A stretch of DNA of 64,000 bases, taken from contig NC_083388.1 in assembly GCF_031755915.1 (NCBI RefSeq), positions 3,975,501 to 4,039,500 of the forward strand. The letters are read 5' to 3'. Both the position numbers and the translations under genes were made by a program. Positions within the stretch are counted from its first letter, which is position 1, and the number at the start of each line of letters is the position of its first letter. Below are positions 33,301 to 53,200 of this stretch, piece after piece. This stretch comes from Ziziphus jujuba (lineage: Eukaryota; Streptophyta; Magnoliopsida; Rosales; Rhamnaceae). A model generated the notes under the pieces. That model worked only from the letters and a program-made list of their open reading frames with translations. It did no database searches and had not been told where the DNA came from.

Positions 33301-35628
33301 GGCTGTTGCTTCTGCTAGCACAAAATGATATCCTAAAAGTTTCTTTGAGTTTTGAAAAGTGAATTTTTATAAAATAATTCATCAAATTGTTCACATTATT
33401 TGTTTGTTATAAAATAATTCATCAAAATTTTCACATTGTTTGTGCCTTAGTGACATGGACAAAAAATGACAAATAAATAACCTTAGCTGCTGGATAATCC
33501 TGTGGATGCAATTGTGTCTCCTCATTTGTCATCATGTAGATGGAAATGTTTCTTTCTTTCTAATTCTATCTCTATATGCATGTGTGTTGGGGGGGAGGGG
33601 GAGGGAGGTGGGACATTGGGTACTATATTTTTTTATTTGTGTCTATGTATGTATTTATGTGTGTATTTTGTCATTTTAACTTCACCGAGTGAAATATGGT
33701 GAGTTTTTCCCATTTGCTTCAGGTTGTTGCGCTCCTTGAGGTTTTACCAAACCGATTAACAGCTGACATATTGGAACAACTTCGCACAAGCAAGCAAACC
33801 TTGGTATAATTTATGGCAATTAGTCCAAACAACTAATCTGACTTTTGTAGGATTGAGAAAAGTTTAGTCTTCGTCTCACGTACTTTATTATTTTATTTTT
33901 TAATTTGAAGGTTGAACTGGATTCAAGGGCTGGGGCTCTCAAACAAATGCTGCTTGATCTTCTGGAAGATCCCTATGAAATACGTCGTATATGTATCATG
34001 GGGCGAAACTGCATAATTAGGAGGGGAAGTGATGATGTGGAATGCTCTGTTTCCTTGGAAAAGCAGATTGCCGAGGGTAAGTCCCTATTATGTTTATTTT
34101 AATCATGCAATTTCTAGAATAAGTACATATTTGGTTTTGATGTCGTTATATGCAGAGGAGGAAGAAGAAATTGAAATGCTTCTGGAAAACTATCTTCAAA
34201 GGTTAGATATCCCCAAAAATAGAAGACATAAAAGCAGTACTATAGTTTCTTAATTTTTTGGGAGGTTAATCTCATTGTTTTATTGCATCTGTAGATGCGA
34301 ATCTTGTCATGGTCAGGCTGAAAGGCTTCTTGATTCTGCCAAGGAAATGGAAGATTCTATTGCTGTCAATTTGAGGTTTGGATGTTGTTTTGATGTTCTT
34401 GATTTTCATATTAGCTTCATGTTGTATGTATGCATTAAGATTGATATCCAGTACCTGAATCCTTATCTATTGATTGTTGTTAAAGTGTGTGCTGTATTGG
34501 CTTGTAACTGCTTAAGCTTTTGGTTTGATGGTAACCTACATCTTAAGGCTTTTGGTTTTGGTGGTAACTTTACATGGTATCAAAGCCTTGTTGTCTATCT
34601 TGTCAGCCATTTTAGTATTTTATTGTTTTGCATGTGGGCAATTGTAATGATAACTTAAAAATTATGCTATGAACAATTATGGAAGTGCAATTTCTTATTT
34701 ATGGATGGAAAGTAAAAGGTGAGCCCTAAACTATTGCCATTCCACTTTTTATTACATTAGAAGGTTTATTAAAAATGCTTACCTTACCTATAGGGTAGGA
34801 GTGCTTGCATGAGTACATTATTATCGCAGATTTTTCAACATCTAAACAAAACGTGGTATAATAATCCTGTATGCTTGTCATAGCATATTCCAAGAATTCT
34901 AATGTTGTTGTTTCCATATTACATCACTCAAAGCCTCTCTCCATTTTCAGTTCTAGGTGGAACATAGTCAATCCCATCTTCCCATTCACCGCCCCCTCTC
35001 AAAAAAGAAAATTTTAAATAAGTTATCAGCAGTTTATATTTTAATATTTCTTACTAAGAACTTAATATAAGTTTGCATCAAGTTTCCTAGAATTTCCCAT
35101 GTCTTCAAAACCAATCCTGTTATAATATCTGAGCTTGAAGATTTTGTTGGATATTCAGTGTAATGCTTTTTCTTATGTCTACTACGAATTTTAACTGCTT
35201 TTGGGTATCAGCTCCCGGAGACTTGAGGTTAGCAGAGTGGAATTGCTCCTTCAGGTTGGGACATTTTGTGTGGGAGTTGGTGCTCTAGTTGCAGGTATGT
35301 CCATATAAAGCACTGATTTATAAGTTGATGTTTCAATATATCAGGGCTTAAAGCCATTTGAAAACTCTGTTTCCTCCAAAATGCAGGTATATTTGGCATG
35401 AACTTGAGATCCTATCTTGAAGAGCATGTGGTAAGTAGTCCTGTTCAATCTGATGTTACTCGCTTCTCATTCTCCTCAAGCAGATTGCCACGTGGCCGTA
35501 TCACTACTACCTTGTTGCTTTCCTTCATGCAGCTTGCATTTTGGCTAACGACAGCTGGGATAATTTTTGGTGCTGTTGTGGCATTTTTCCTTATGTATTC
35601 GTATCTCAGGACAAGGAAAATTCTGTAA
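30318..35628 (+). CDS. MGT10: Plastid CorA/MRS2-type magnesium transporter (MGT10/MRS2-11-like)
   Basis: Thirteen exons: 30318-30734, 31262-31334, 31498-31568, 32106-32191, 32312-32402, 33093-33161, 33723-33803, 33911-34076, 34156-34201, 34295-34375, 35212-35294, 35387-35430, 35533-35628; 467 aa (Arabidopsis MRS2-11 about 459). The start is MALTPRPQLLHF, a Ser/Pro-rich region typical of a chloroplast transit peptide, followed by Ala and Ser homopolymers. The CorA core follows: FDYNRKGGKAFIDTLLPRL, MPFELEVVEAALLSRIQRLERRL, LLDLLEDPYEIRRICIMGRN, an acidic EEEEEEIEMLLENY helix, then two membrane segments. The GMN selectivity motif is at residues 425-427, just after the first membrane helix, and the C-terminus is SYLRTRKIL. 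It should carry Mg2+ across a plastid membrane. The 102-nt last intron is stop-free and in frame. Confidence 0.93.
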
Positions 35629-37013
35629 AGATATAGGTAAAGATATTTCCTTATAAAGCATTGCTAGCAACATTATTTCAGCACCTGATTGATTTGCCGT
35701 GAATCCTTGATTATGCCGTTCTTTGTTAGCAACCCATTAGATTCGACAGAATAAGGTTTAAAAAAGCATGGTCAAATGGTGTTGATTTCCCTTGATGCAA
35801 TTGAGTTACAGATATATTCAAGTCACCCATGAGTTTTTGAAACCTAATAGTTGTTCTTTTTACAGGTGATATCAAAATTGAAGGACATCCAGCTCCCAGC
35901 TAATTGGTAAAATATACCACACAACCATAAAGTGATCGTTTCAAAACTGTTTTCTTGATGACTTGTATGGATAAGCTGCATGAACACTAGAGAAAGACAA
36001 GAAGTTGCGTTCCCAGCTAACGACTATAGTTAAGTATAGGCCTCCACTCTCTTATAATTAAGGTTCGGAATGTGAAACCATTGAGTGGAGACTTAGTATA
36101 TGCATCGAGGAAAGCTGTGCCCTGCTAAGTCAACCGTGCTGATGAGAATTTGAAAAGACCAATTTTATTCTTTACAAAGAAAATTGTTTTCTCCGACTGC
36201 AATGGAACATCATTGTTAAGCCAGTGTAAGGAACTATCAACAATAAGAATTGAATCGGCTGTTACGTATCTCCTTTCACTTTAGTTATGGAACAATTTTG
36301 CTTTGTCCAACTGCAAATGCAAAATTTATCTGTATTTTATTTTCATGCACGTGAGGTAAAACCACGCAAGATGTAAGATGGAAATTTTCTAACCCTTAGC
36401 CTGAAGACTACCAACTAAAACGGCCCAATAATTGACAATTGATCCCATGGGACACAATGAACATTGGAAATTTGGGGGAAAATGTAACTTCCTAATTCTG
36501 AAGAGAACTTAAAATGGACTGTGATCTCAAGACTCCAGGATTATCCAGCCGAAGAGAACTCTCTGACAGAGAACAAATCATGAAAACAAATCCAATCCGA
36601 TGTACAGTTCCTCAACACATCAAATGTCTCAAAAAAAAAAAAAAAAAACCTAATCACCCTGGAAATGGACGTGTGAACCCCCCCAAAAGAATCGTAATTG
36701 TACAAAAATTTATCAATCAGGCTGTTGAATACAGAGGTATCATATTCTAAAGAGAGGCATTCAGTGACGGAAGCATGCTTGAGAAGATTTTCTTCCAAAA
36801 CTGGAGCAGAAAATTGTGTTTTAGCTACTCAGAAAAATATGAAGTCCCATACAGAATCACCAATTCACCATCCTTGAAACTTCGATGCAACTTGGAAAGC
36901 CAACATTCATGCCAAACTCTAAGTCTCAGTTTGGCAAAGCTGCGGGTGAAGAATAGAAATGGCAAGGAATAGCATGGGATGGAAACACAACAAACAGTTT
37001 AGGACCATTCTGC
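35629..37013. other. Region between convergent MGT10 and SRPK genes
   Basis: Holds the two facing 3' untranslated regions. In the + direction a candidate 3' UTR splice acceptor (TTTTTACAG at about 35857-35865) follows the MGT10 stop. An 18-A tract lies at about 36630-36648. No further gene. Confidence 0.5.
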
Positions 37014-43066
<6,053 letters not shown>

Positions 43067-43382
43067 TTGTTTAGCACAACATCCAAAAGGGTGGATCAGT
43101 GGTAGGAAACCGACTCAACCTCTCACACTTGTTTACAGAAGTTGCGGATTCGAGTCTTAACAAGCCTCATTTAAGCCTTGATATGGGTCCACATGCCGAG
43201 CACTGTGGAAGAGGATGATAGGGACAGTCGGGCATTAGTGGGCTGGACGGCTTGTAGACTCTTACATGCTTATAAAACTACAACTGCTAATGGTCCACAG
43301 TTTCCTAAATTCTAGGCTAATGATACTCACCAGGAGATCCATTTTTTATTCACAAAAAAAAAAAAAAAATTGTTTAGCACAA
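43067..43382 (+). mobile_element. tRNA-derived SINE with 13-bp target-site duplication
   Basis: The element body runs from about 43080 to 43369. It starts with a Pol III promoter of tRNA type: an A-box-like segment (GGATCAGTGGTAGGAA, 43093-43108) and a B-box-like segment (GCGGATTCGAGTC, 43145-43157). It ends in about 17 A (around 43353-43369). The sequence TTGTTTAGCACAA occurs exactly on both sides, 43067-43079 and 43370-43382, as a perfect target-site duplication. Body plus duplications are the full signature of a SINE moved by LINE machinery. It carries no protein. Its family cannot be assigned without a repeat library. Confidence 0.9.
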
Positions 43383-46300
43383 GTAAATAGGTCAACTTGT
43401 AGAAGGAAATTAGGACACATAAGGCTTTTACAATTCTAATTTTTGTTTTTGTTTTATTGAATAATTTAGTATTCACAATTTGGTAAAATAATTTGCTGCA
43501 AAATAATTGATCATAAAAATTTCTAACCTATTTGCCAAAAGAGTATTGCTAAGTCAATATCTAATCTATCAAAAGATTTACTAATTAAATATATGTTATT
43601 ATTTAATTGGTTAATATATTAATATAATTTAAATATAAAAAAATAAATTTTTAAAATGATAAATGTAACTAAATATCAAATACGTGTGTATTTGATAAAT
43701 ATCTTAGCAAATTAAATAATGTATTTAGTATTAATTTTCATTAAAAAAAAAACAAAATCTTGTAACCTATAATAGATGACAAAGTTCTCATTGGATGCAT
43801 ACGAATGGAAACTATTGGGTTTGGTACCATAAAACTCTCTACGGTCCCTAAAGTTGTCAAACTTACACATCCATTTTATTTCAATAATATAACAACTTTG
43901 GGGATTTTATAGCCTTGATATAGGTGTGTAATTTTACAACCACCTAAATTATAGTGCTTGGGTCCGTTGATAACCCGTTAATAACTATTGCTTTAATAGG
44001 ACAGTGATGAAATAGAGTTTTTCTATTTTTTTTTATTTTTTTATTTTTTTATTTTTTTGTGTAATATGAAATTATAGAGTTCAGTTCTTAGTTGTATATA
44101 CAAACTTTTATAAAACCCTTAATTCACTCTAAAATTAAGTTAAATTATAAGAGAAAAAGCTCTACCTCATTTTTTTTTTTTTTTGGTACAATTTTTTACT
44201 TTCAAATTCAGACAATATCAATTATTAACCAAGCCAACCAATCACCAAATGATAAAAAAATATATTTATTTAGTTTTTTTTTTTTAAATTAAGTTTGGAA
44301 GCAAAAGAAAAGAATTTTAAAGACAAGAAAAATAAGAGAGATAATTTCGCTAATCCGACCTAATTTTGGGTGTTTACAGTTTTTTAAATGGTATGTATAT
44401 CCTTGAACGCATGCATAACCACCCACAGTCTTCATATCTCGTTAAGATTAGGACGTGAAGTCCTACTTGCTATCTCTTTTAAACTTTATACACTCGCTTT
44501 ATGTCATTTTTACCAAATGGTGGTGGGAGATGGTTGGTACAGAACAAGAGAAAAAATGTTTAAATTAATGAACCTTTTTTTTTAATTCAAAACAAATTGA
44601 GCGTATAAGGTTGTTTCAAATGTATAAAGAACTTCCCAATTGAAAAGCCCAATAAAACCCAAATATGGAGGTAGATGGGCCTAAACAAGTAGATCTTTCC
44701 AAGATTGAACACTTGATGATGTTTTAGGAGAATATGCAGAGCAAATGGCTCCACCAAGAAAGAAGGCTGAGAATCCAACAAGTATGAAAAAACAGGAAGG
44801 AATAAAAGAAGGGGAATCTAAGAAAAAGCAAAAGCATGGAAGTTTCTTCCTACATTCTGCTTTCTTGGGGTAAGAGTTTCGGCACATGCTCTTGTTTGCT
44901 AAATTTTGGCCCCATTCATTCCATTCCACAAACTCTAATAGCAAAACTTCAATAATTAGCAAACTTCAAGGTCCGCTACTACATTTCCTCTTCACACATG
45001 GTAATCGATTTGTCGTTTTTTAGTATTATAGTAACCCCACCACAAAAGAGAAACAAATAAATGAAAAACATCAATTTTCTTCTACATGAGAAATTTTATG
45101 GAAAAAATTTTTTGTTTGTGGTGTACTTATTGGGATTTTATATTTAGTTGATGATGTTCTCTCTATATGTTGATGATGTACTCTCTATATATTGCTTAGC
45201 TAGGGAGAATAAGAGGTACAACACACCTTTGCAAGGAAAGTAGAGCATATACAAGATGAGTAGGTGAGGAGAACTTGGTATTTCTTGTGAACAAGTCATA
45301 GACTCTTTACTCTTTTAAAACCCAATACAATATGCACAAAGTCATCCTTTGAGAATTGCTTTAACATACATCTTTAAAAGAATCAGATGTTGGTTGAGTT
45401 TAGATCACTTATCTCATTCTTTGTCGTTCAAATGCTGCTTACATTATTGTTTTTTTTGATATGTCAACGAAACACTCATTAGAAAATCCTTGTATATAAT
45501 TAATTTGTTATCTACATAAAAGTAATCGATTTGTGAAACAGAAAATGTTCATATTACAAGAACATATTTAGCACATTATCAATTTCTAGAGATTGTGATT
45601 CTATAACATCTGCCTCAAAATGTTAACCAAGTCTTATTAAAAAATGTCTTATTAAGAGATAATTGGTGATCACTAATTAATGGATGTCCAATAGCCAACT
45701 CATTGGTGGTGAGTAAAGGGAAGCTTTTTCACACTTTGTTCACCAACCAAACAAAACACGACAGCCCCTCTTCTTGACTTTAAGATTAATAACTTGATAA
45801 ATTGAACTTGGAGTGTATTACTAAAGAAGGATCACTGATTTAATTTTTTGTGATTTGTTTGTAATCCTCATTTTTCTTTCTTTGGAAAGTGAGGAATGCC
45901 AAATATATTAATTAATAGTCTAATGCTAACAAGATTAAGTAAGATTTGTGTAAAGCAATTATAAACAAAGTTTGAAGAAAAGCCACATCATGTAGTTCAA
46001 TTTTGAATTGGTCAAATTTGGTAACTTATGAGAGGCCTACCATAATACATGCCCCTTTGTAAAAAGTGACAAGAAGCTAGCTTCCTTGTAAATTTCTAGT
46101 TGGTACACCCCTCCAAAAGTAAAGACAAGGACTAGCAACTTTCTCGAAGGTGCATTTCTTTCTTTCTTCCTTTTTATTATTATTATTTTTTTTTCTTTAC
46201 GTTTTCTTTTCACTTATCACTATTTGTAAATAATTAATAATAACAAAGATCGATGTACAAGAAGATTGTTCCATTTAAAGGGGAAAAAAAACAAGTATTA

Positions 46301-46698
46301 ACTAAATTCTATTTGGAATTTAATCTAAAAAATTTGAGACCGCTTTAATTGTAATTGTACACTAATAAAATGCTATGAAAAACCTGGGTGGATATTGTTT
46401 TCCATGGTAAAATTTTCTATACATAATATAATTTTGAATATATGTAGCAGCATATTACTTGTTAAATTGTCAATGAAGTTAACATATAGATATTTGAGAC
46501 TCTCTAGCATATTTCATTAGAATATCAAGTGAATTCCGAAAGAAATTCCAATTTCTCTTTGTAAATAAAAAAGAACTATCAAATTAACTGAGTATGCTTT
46601 CATTGGAAAAATGGTGAACCAAAATCTTCCACGTGTACACGGTCATGGAGACTTACCAAAATATATAAATGCAAGTGAATTTTCATTATTAAAAGAAC

Positions 46699-46730
<32 letters not shown>

Positions 46731-48904
46731 TAACAATAATGATTATGGTTGAACAAATCATACACCGTACAAAGGCCTTCCTTCTGTTTCTCATGCCGCG
46801 ACCACTCCAAATCTGAAAACTAAGAAACCATCCGTTCTCTTTTCCCACACAATTTATAATATAATCAAATTAAATTTTCGCCCTTTCACTAACCACAATG
46901 GCAACCATGCCCTCCATACATTCCATTGGAAAACAAAGAAAAAGGCAGAAATCAATAGGGGTAAATTAGATAATTCAGAAAAGGTGCAATAAAGCAAAAG
47001 AAAGCAAACGTGGATTCAATTGAATTTGATTTAATTGAGAGGCTTTCAAAAGGAAGACCATTTGAAAAGTTAAAATATGTGAAATAATTGTGCATTGGGC
47101 TGTGCTAAAGCTTCACAAAGTAGGGAAAATGGTAGAACTGGGAAGATTTGCCTTTAAAATGGTGGGGGTTGGGGCCCTCTTTAGCAAAATACAAAGGTGG
47201 CCCTATTAGGGAAAAAAAAAAAAAAAATTGGGGGCCCACAAAAGGGTTGAAGAAAGTGAGTTTTGGTAGGTCAATGAAAGTTCAATTCCTCCTATAATTT
47301 TTATTATTATTATTATTTTTTAAGTGTGGGAATTGCATGAGAATTCTTACCTTTATTAGTTTGGTTGTTTGTACTCATTGTACTACAGAATACTTTCATT
47401 CAGAACCTAATCAACTAAGTTATTATTAAAGAGATTCACCCCCACCCAAACAAAAAAAAGAAAAAAAAAAGTCATTATTAAAGAGAATTATTAAAGAGAA
47501 CAAACCAAAATGTACCACAAAATATTTTTTTTTTCTACAAACAAAATAAAAAGGTTTTTTTTTATTTAATTTTTTGCCCTTTTTTGCTTGAAACAAAAAT
47601 AAAAAGTTAAGAGTTAAAGAGAAAGTACGTCCAATTATTCTCTCAATAAAAAAGAAAAGGAAAAAAAAAAAAGCATGAATAATATTCTACATAGTAATGC
47701 CACTTTCCTAAATAACTTAAAGAAGATGAGGTTGGATTTAAAATTACTTAGTGAAAGTTAGTTAACATGTCTTTTTGGTTGGTTATTTAAAACTTTTTCT
47801 TTAGGAACAGTTCTAAAATTTTGATTTTATTTATGATGCAAATCAAGATTTTCTGTTTACAAGTTCTAATTAAATTCAGAAATCTTCTTTCTAAGGTTGT
47901 ATTAAACTTTTTTTTTTTTTGGGGATTTTTAAATCACCCATAATTCAATTCTATTTTGATTTCCATAAAATAAAAGTTTCTTTTGATGTAATGAAAATTA
48001 TAAAAGCTGTTTTAAAAAGCCAAATCATATGCAGATAAATTCCTCAACTCTATCTTCATTATTCCAAGTTAATTCAAATAATGCTATAAGGCACCTAATA
48101 CTAAGTAATTTATTTTCAATGAAGATTAAGAAAATAAAAATTAATTATCGTAAGTATCAATCTAGTTGTATTGAGTTTTGTCAAAAATAAAACAAATACA
48201 AAATTAGTTGTTTGTAAAGGCCTAAAGCAGCAATGTTGAATGGACACCCAAAGGCTAAAGCAGAGTTTAGAGCTTTCGAAACAGTAAAAAGTTTCTTCTA
48301 TGTTAAAGAAGGAGGACATAGACATCGATGATTGATTTGATCCTGCTTATTAGAGCCAAATCAACCTTTCAAAAGTAACTTCCTTTTTCTTTTCTTTTTT
48401 TTTTTTTCTTTTTTTTTGGGTGATACTCATACTGGATTAACTATCTTAATTTCCATAATAAGAATACTAATTAGAACAGTACTCAATCACATACTAAATG
48501 CTCTAAACACATAAAAAAAACCCTATACAAACTTTAATTTACATTTTATAATAAATTAGAAAGAAAATTAGATAAGCAATTATAAAGCTCCTATGTTTAA
48601 GAATATTCATTTCAAAACAATATTGACACAGTATATATTTACATGGTTTAGTGGGCATATCCATTTTAATTGTTCTCTTATTGTTTAAAATGATACACAA
48701 AATCATGACTCAAAGCTTTGCTACCCTTATCTACAAGAAAAAACCGAATAAAAAAAAAAAAAAAACCCAAATAATGTAAGATAGAATATATTTTATACAT
48801 ATAAATGTATTAATACGTAGAAAAGAAAAAGTGCGTACCAACAACGCACATGATTTTGTGGGTTACCAAACAGGAAAACGGAAGGAAACTCCACCATGGT
48901 TATA

Positions 48905-48935
<31 letters not shown>

Positions 48936-50207
48936 TTTAAAGAAAGTATTTTATGTTAAATATGTTGAAAGACAAACATGATTTTACAGAATATTTTCAT
49001 AAAATTTGTGAGGTGAAGACTGAATTATGATGTAGCAACAGTACTTTTAATTACTAAATTATATATATATATATATATATATTCAAATTTTAATGTGGAA
49101 AATATATAAAGCAATAATAGAAATATTTGGCACCAATAGGCCTGTCGTTTCAATATTTATCGTCCAAGCATCAAATTAGCATCATCATTGAAATTTGTAA
49201 ATGGTGCACATTTATAGTCTGAAACATTCATGCAGTGTTTTTTTTAACAATTAAAACATTTTTCGACTAATATTGTACCATTTTTTAATATGTGTAGTGG
49301 TAAGTTACAAGAATTGTTTTGTTATTATCATTTATATTTTTTCAACTTTTAATGTGGAAAATATATGCAACAAAAAAAAAAAAAAAAGAAGTATTTTTTG
49401 GACACCAATAGTGTTGTTGTTTCAGTATTTTTGCATTTTATCGTCTAAGCATCAAATTTGCACAAGTTTATAAATGATGCACATTAATTAGTTCAACAAA
49501 AACCTTCACGCGGTGATTTTTTAACAGCTAAAAACGTTTTTGGACTAATATTGCACCGTTTACAAATTTAAAGGGTGTTGGTGCTAAGAATCCAAAATAA
49601 AATATTAAAAACCTATTTACCAAATATATATATATATATATATATTAGAGACTCCTAGCTTTCTTGTAGTATTGTTTATATGCAAGTCCTTTTGGGGTTT
49701 GGTCCTTATCGGGACAATAAAAATTGGTATTAATTTTTTTTCTTTTTTTTTTATAATTCTGTTTAAAGAAAACAAACAAATAAATATTAATAATATATAA
49801 AGAAGAACGGATATGAGAAAATAAAAAATAAAATAAAATAAAAATTGTCAATTTTTATGTTTGTATATATATTATGTACGTAATCCATAAATTTGCAGCT
49901 TATGGCAGAGGTTGTTATCCGTCTGTCTCTCTCTCTCTCTGTACTTTCTAAAACTCTCTTTTTCTTTCTTTTCCATCCCATAGAGAGAGATGCAGAGCAA
50001 CAACCACCACCACCTCAATAACAACAACACCAACCTGGATCTTTGCCTTCTAATCCATTTCGTTCTTGTTTTTTATTTTTATTGATAGATATTGGGAACC
50101 CAGTTTTTGCCGTTAAATCTTCGTTTTTTTTTTGTTTTTTTTTGGCTATCTTTTTTACTGGTCTGGGACTGGCTTAAACTTGAAGTTTCATATAGAGAAA
50201 CAAAGAA
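43383..50207. other. Gene-poor intergenic region upstream of aspartyl protease
   Basis: AT-rich with many homopolymers and TA runs (48900-48928, 49060-49081, 49625-49645). Notable parts are a small inverted arrangement at 43838-43920 (CCTAAAGTTGT facing ACAACTTTGGGG), an AAT run at 46698-46727, a local duplication at 49084-49563, and the aspartyl protease leader with CT repeats near 49925. A 93-codon hydrophobic frame on the - strand (44681-44962) is unconvincing. No RNA gene recognised. Confidence 0.55.
49084..49563. repeat. Two diverged tandem copies of a ~210-bp unit
   Basis: Landmarks TTTTAATGTGGAAAATATAT, CACCAATAG, GTTTCARTATTT, TCGTCYAAGCATCAAATT, AATGRTGCACATT and TTTTTSGACTAATATTGYACC occur in the same order at 49084-49283 and 49343-49563. 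The gene-poor context suggests an old transposon fragment duplicated in place; no coding content. Confidence 0.75.
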
Positions 50208-53200
50208 ATGGCCTTTTCCGCCGGAATTTTGATTGCCGGCGTTATGCTGCTGGCGGCGGTGTTGGCGGTGGGTGCTTTTCAGATGACCCTGAAGTTGGAG
50301 AGAGCTTTTCCTGCGAGCCATAGAGTGGAATTGAGTGAGCTTGTATTGAGGGACAAGGTTCGCCATGGAAGAATGTTGCAGTCTTCGGGTGGTGTGGTTG
50401 ATTTTCCTGTACAGGGGACCTTCGATCCGTTTGTCGTTGGGTAATTTTTTCTTCTCTTTGTTTATTTTTTGTAATTTTGTGTAATGGGTTTCCTTCGCTT
50501 TCTATATTTCTGTGGATTTTCGAATGATTTTTCTTTTCTTTTTTTTTTGGATTTTATGTTTGGAATTCCCATTTATATTTCTTGGTTCAATTTTCTATTG
50601 TTCCAAAAGTTTGTTTTTGTGGGTGAGTCATGGTTTATTGATGTTTTATGCTAATTTCCTCTGCTTTCCTTCTTTAAAAGGTTCATTTGGTTCTACTTTT
50701 CCGTTCTTTGTGAATTTTGGAAAATTTAATATATATATATATATATATATTTTGTCTGTTTCTATTTTATTTTCTATTGCTGTGTATTTAGTCCATAACA
50801 TAATACTCTTTAGTAGCTAATTTTCTCTTTGTTCGAGTTAGATTTTAGTTTTGGCTAAGAATGTCAATTTTGACCAGAAAGTAATTTAATTTCTCTTTTT
50901 TAGGCTATATTTCACGAGAGTTCAATTGGGTTCTCCTCCAAAAGATTTCTACGTGCAGATTGATACCGGAAGTGACGTTTTATGGGTCAGCTGCGGTTCC
51001 TGCAATGGTTGCCCTTTATCAAGTGGACTCCAAGTATAGCACTCTCTCTTACCGTAAATTATTTCCCTGTAATGTTTTCAATCTCACCGAGTTTGTGGAA
51101 ACAACGTTAACGATATGCTGCTATACATATTTTGACATTGTTTGCTTTTTATTTTCTTACAGATTCCGCTTAATTTCTTTGATACTGGGAGCTCATCAAC
51201 ATCAACTTTGGTCTCCTGTTCAGACCAAAGATGTGGTCTTGGAGTTCAGTCAGCAGATTCCATCTGCTCTACTCAGAACAATCAGTGTACCTACACATTT
51301 CAGTATGGAGATGGTAGTGGGACATCAGGGTTCTACGTATCAGACTTATTGCATTTTGATATGATTCTTGGGGGATCTATGATCCAAAATTCTTCTGCTC
51401 CTATTGTCTTTGGGTACTCACAAACCCTCCAAAGTGTAGAGATTACTTGTTTTTTACTTTTTGGTAATCTTTTTGTTCTTCTTGCTTTGGAATTTGGAAG
51501 TCGTTGCCTTATTCGTGAACTATGATACAGGTGTAGCACCTTGCAGACCGGAGACCTAACAAAATCAGATCGAGCAGTCGATGGGATCTTTGGATTTGGG
51601 CAGCAGGGCATGTCTGTCATCTCTCAATTATCTTCACAAGGAGTAGCACCAAAAGTGTTTTCCCATTGCTTGAAAGGAAATGATGAGGGTGGAGGAATAT
51701 TGGTTCTTGGCGAGATTGTCGAGCCAAATATCGTCTATAGCCCACTTGTTCCTGGACAGTAAGTATTTTTTACCCCCCTTTTTGCCCCTTTTAACATGTG
51801 CTCATAAACTGCAAAATCTTATGGACTCTTCCTTTTTGCTACTAAAGGTGGAATTATAGCCTATATTATGTCATGTTTTAGTGTATTGGTTCTTTGCTTC
51901 ACCTAGAAGTTATAGGTTTTAAGGGATTTTATTATATCTTTTACAAAATTGCTTGGCAAAATCAATAACCGACTGCTAGTTTGGCTTTCCACAGATTCTT
52001 TAAGCGGCAAATCTGATCCTTTATGTTATAGTGTTTTCTCACACTTGTTCAAATCGTAATATATAATCAGCAACGTATTTTTAGTTGTATTTGTCAGAGT
52101 TTTTATTTATTTATTTATATTTTTCTCTCTTTTTCAGAAACAAAAGCATTATCTTGTTAGATTTGGTGCATTGTTGTGACACATCTTGATGAATTTAAGC
52201 TCTGGCTCTCTTCACTGACTTCATGTTGTTTTATGAGGTTATATAAATAAGTCTTTATATGAAGTTGATTATAACTGATAGAGAGAGTATGTTGGCTTCT
52301 ATTTCGACAAAATAAACTTGAAAGATACTAGTACGATAATAGAGAAAAAGATGGAAAGATTTATTGAATTTCTAGGCTGTTAGGTAGTTTGCCCAGTTTG
52401 CTTGGATTGTCATAGCTTGCATTGAAGATCCAAACTTTCTTATTTTAATGGTATTGTTTGTTGTTTTGGATTCTTTGCTATTCATGATTTTAATTTCCTT
52501 TTCATCATTTTTTTGAGGTGTTCAGGATCTGGGTGATTGCTTATAACTAGGTTACTATTTGAGTCACTTATAGTCATCTCATACTTTTCTAATTTATGGA
52601 GTTTTCTCTCTGAGAACTCTTAGGGTTAGACATTTTCTCCTCTTTTCCCTTTTCTTAGTGCTGATTCAACTTGATGAGTAGATTAGCTGTTAAATGATGA
52701 AAGCATAAGACGTAATTCTTGAACTGTCTATTGGGTTAGCCTTTAATTCCACATAAAGGAAGCCATTTGTTTGCCTTCAATCCTGTAGAAATTGGAGTCT
52801 GAGTTTTACAGAAAGCAGGAATAATCTGAATACCTTCATATTATCTGTTTCCTTCCTTAGTATCACCTGAGGCTAAAATGTACAAAGAAAAGGTAGTTTT
52901 GCCAGATTAAAAACATTGATTAGTAAAAGTATGAAACAAACATGAAAAACAGAATTGATTTTAAATTAGGAGAACTTTTTCAGCAAATGGATAGAACCTT
53001 TGAGTCAACACCAAAATTTTAGTTCAATTGACGACTTGGCATCCTTTAGATGATGAGTATACCTAGTTCTAATATCAGTCATTACTATTTGCGAATTTTT
53101 AAATTTTTTATTTAACTATTTGTAAATGCATGGGCTTGGATTATATAAACTTTACCATTGAAAAGTTGACTAACCTAAATAACGTAACTTATTTTTGCAG

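Noticed and set aside
43080..43160. tRNA-like sequence that might be a tRNA gene
   Set aside because: A and B boxes are present but no cloverleaf can be folded from the region, and it continues into a ~290-bp body with poly-A tail and target duplications, so it is a SINE head.
43838..43920. Short inverted repeat (CCTAAAGTTGT / ACAACTTTGGGG) as a possible MITE
   Set aside because: Arms are about 11 bases with a mismatch, and no target duplication could be found on the outer sides.
44681..44962. 93-codon minus-strand frame with a hydrophobic segment
   Set aside because: No family recognised, no splice partner or promoter context, and the composition is as expected from T-rich intergenic DNA.
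51759..53200. Long aspartyl protease intron as a possible transposon insertion
   Set aside because: No terminal repeats, coding remnants or target duplications were seen; it looks like ordinary intron DNA.
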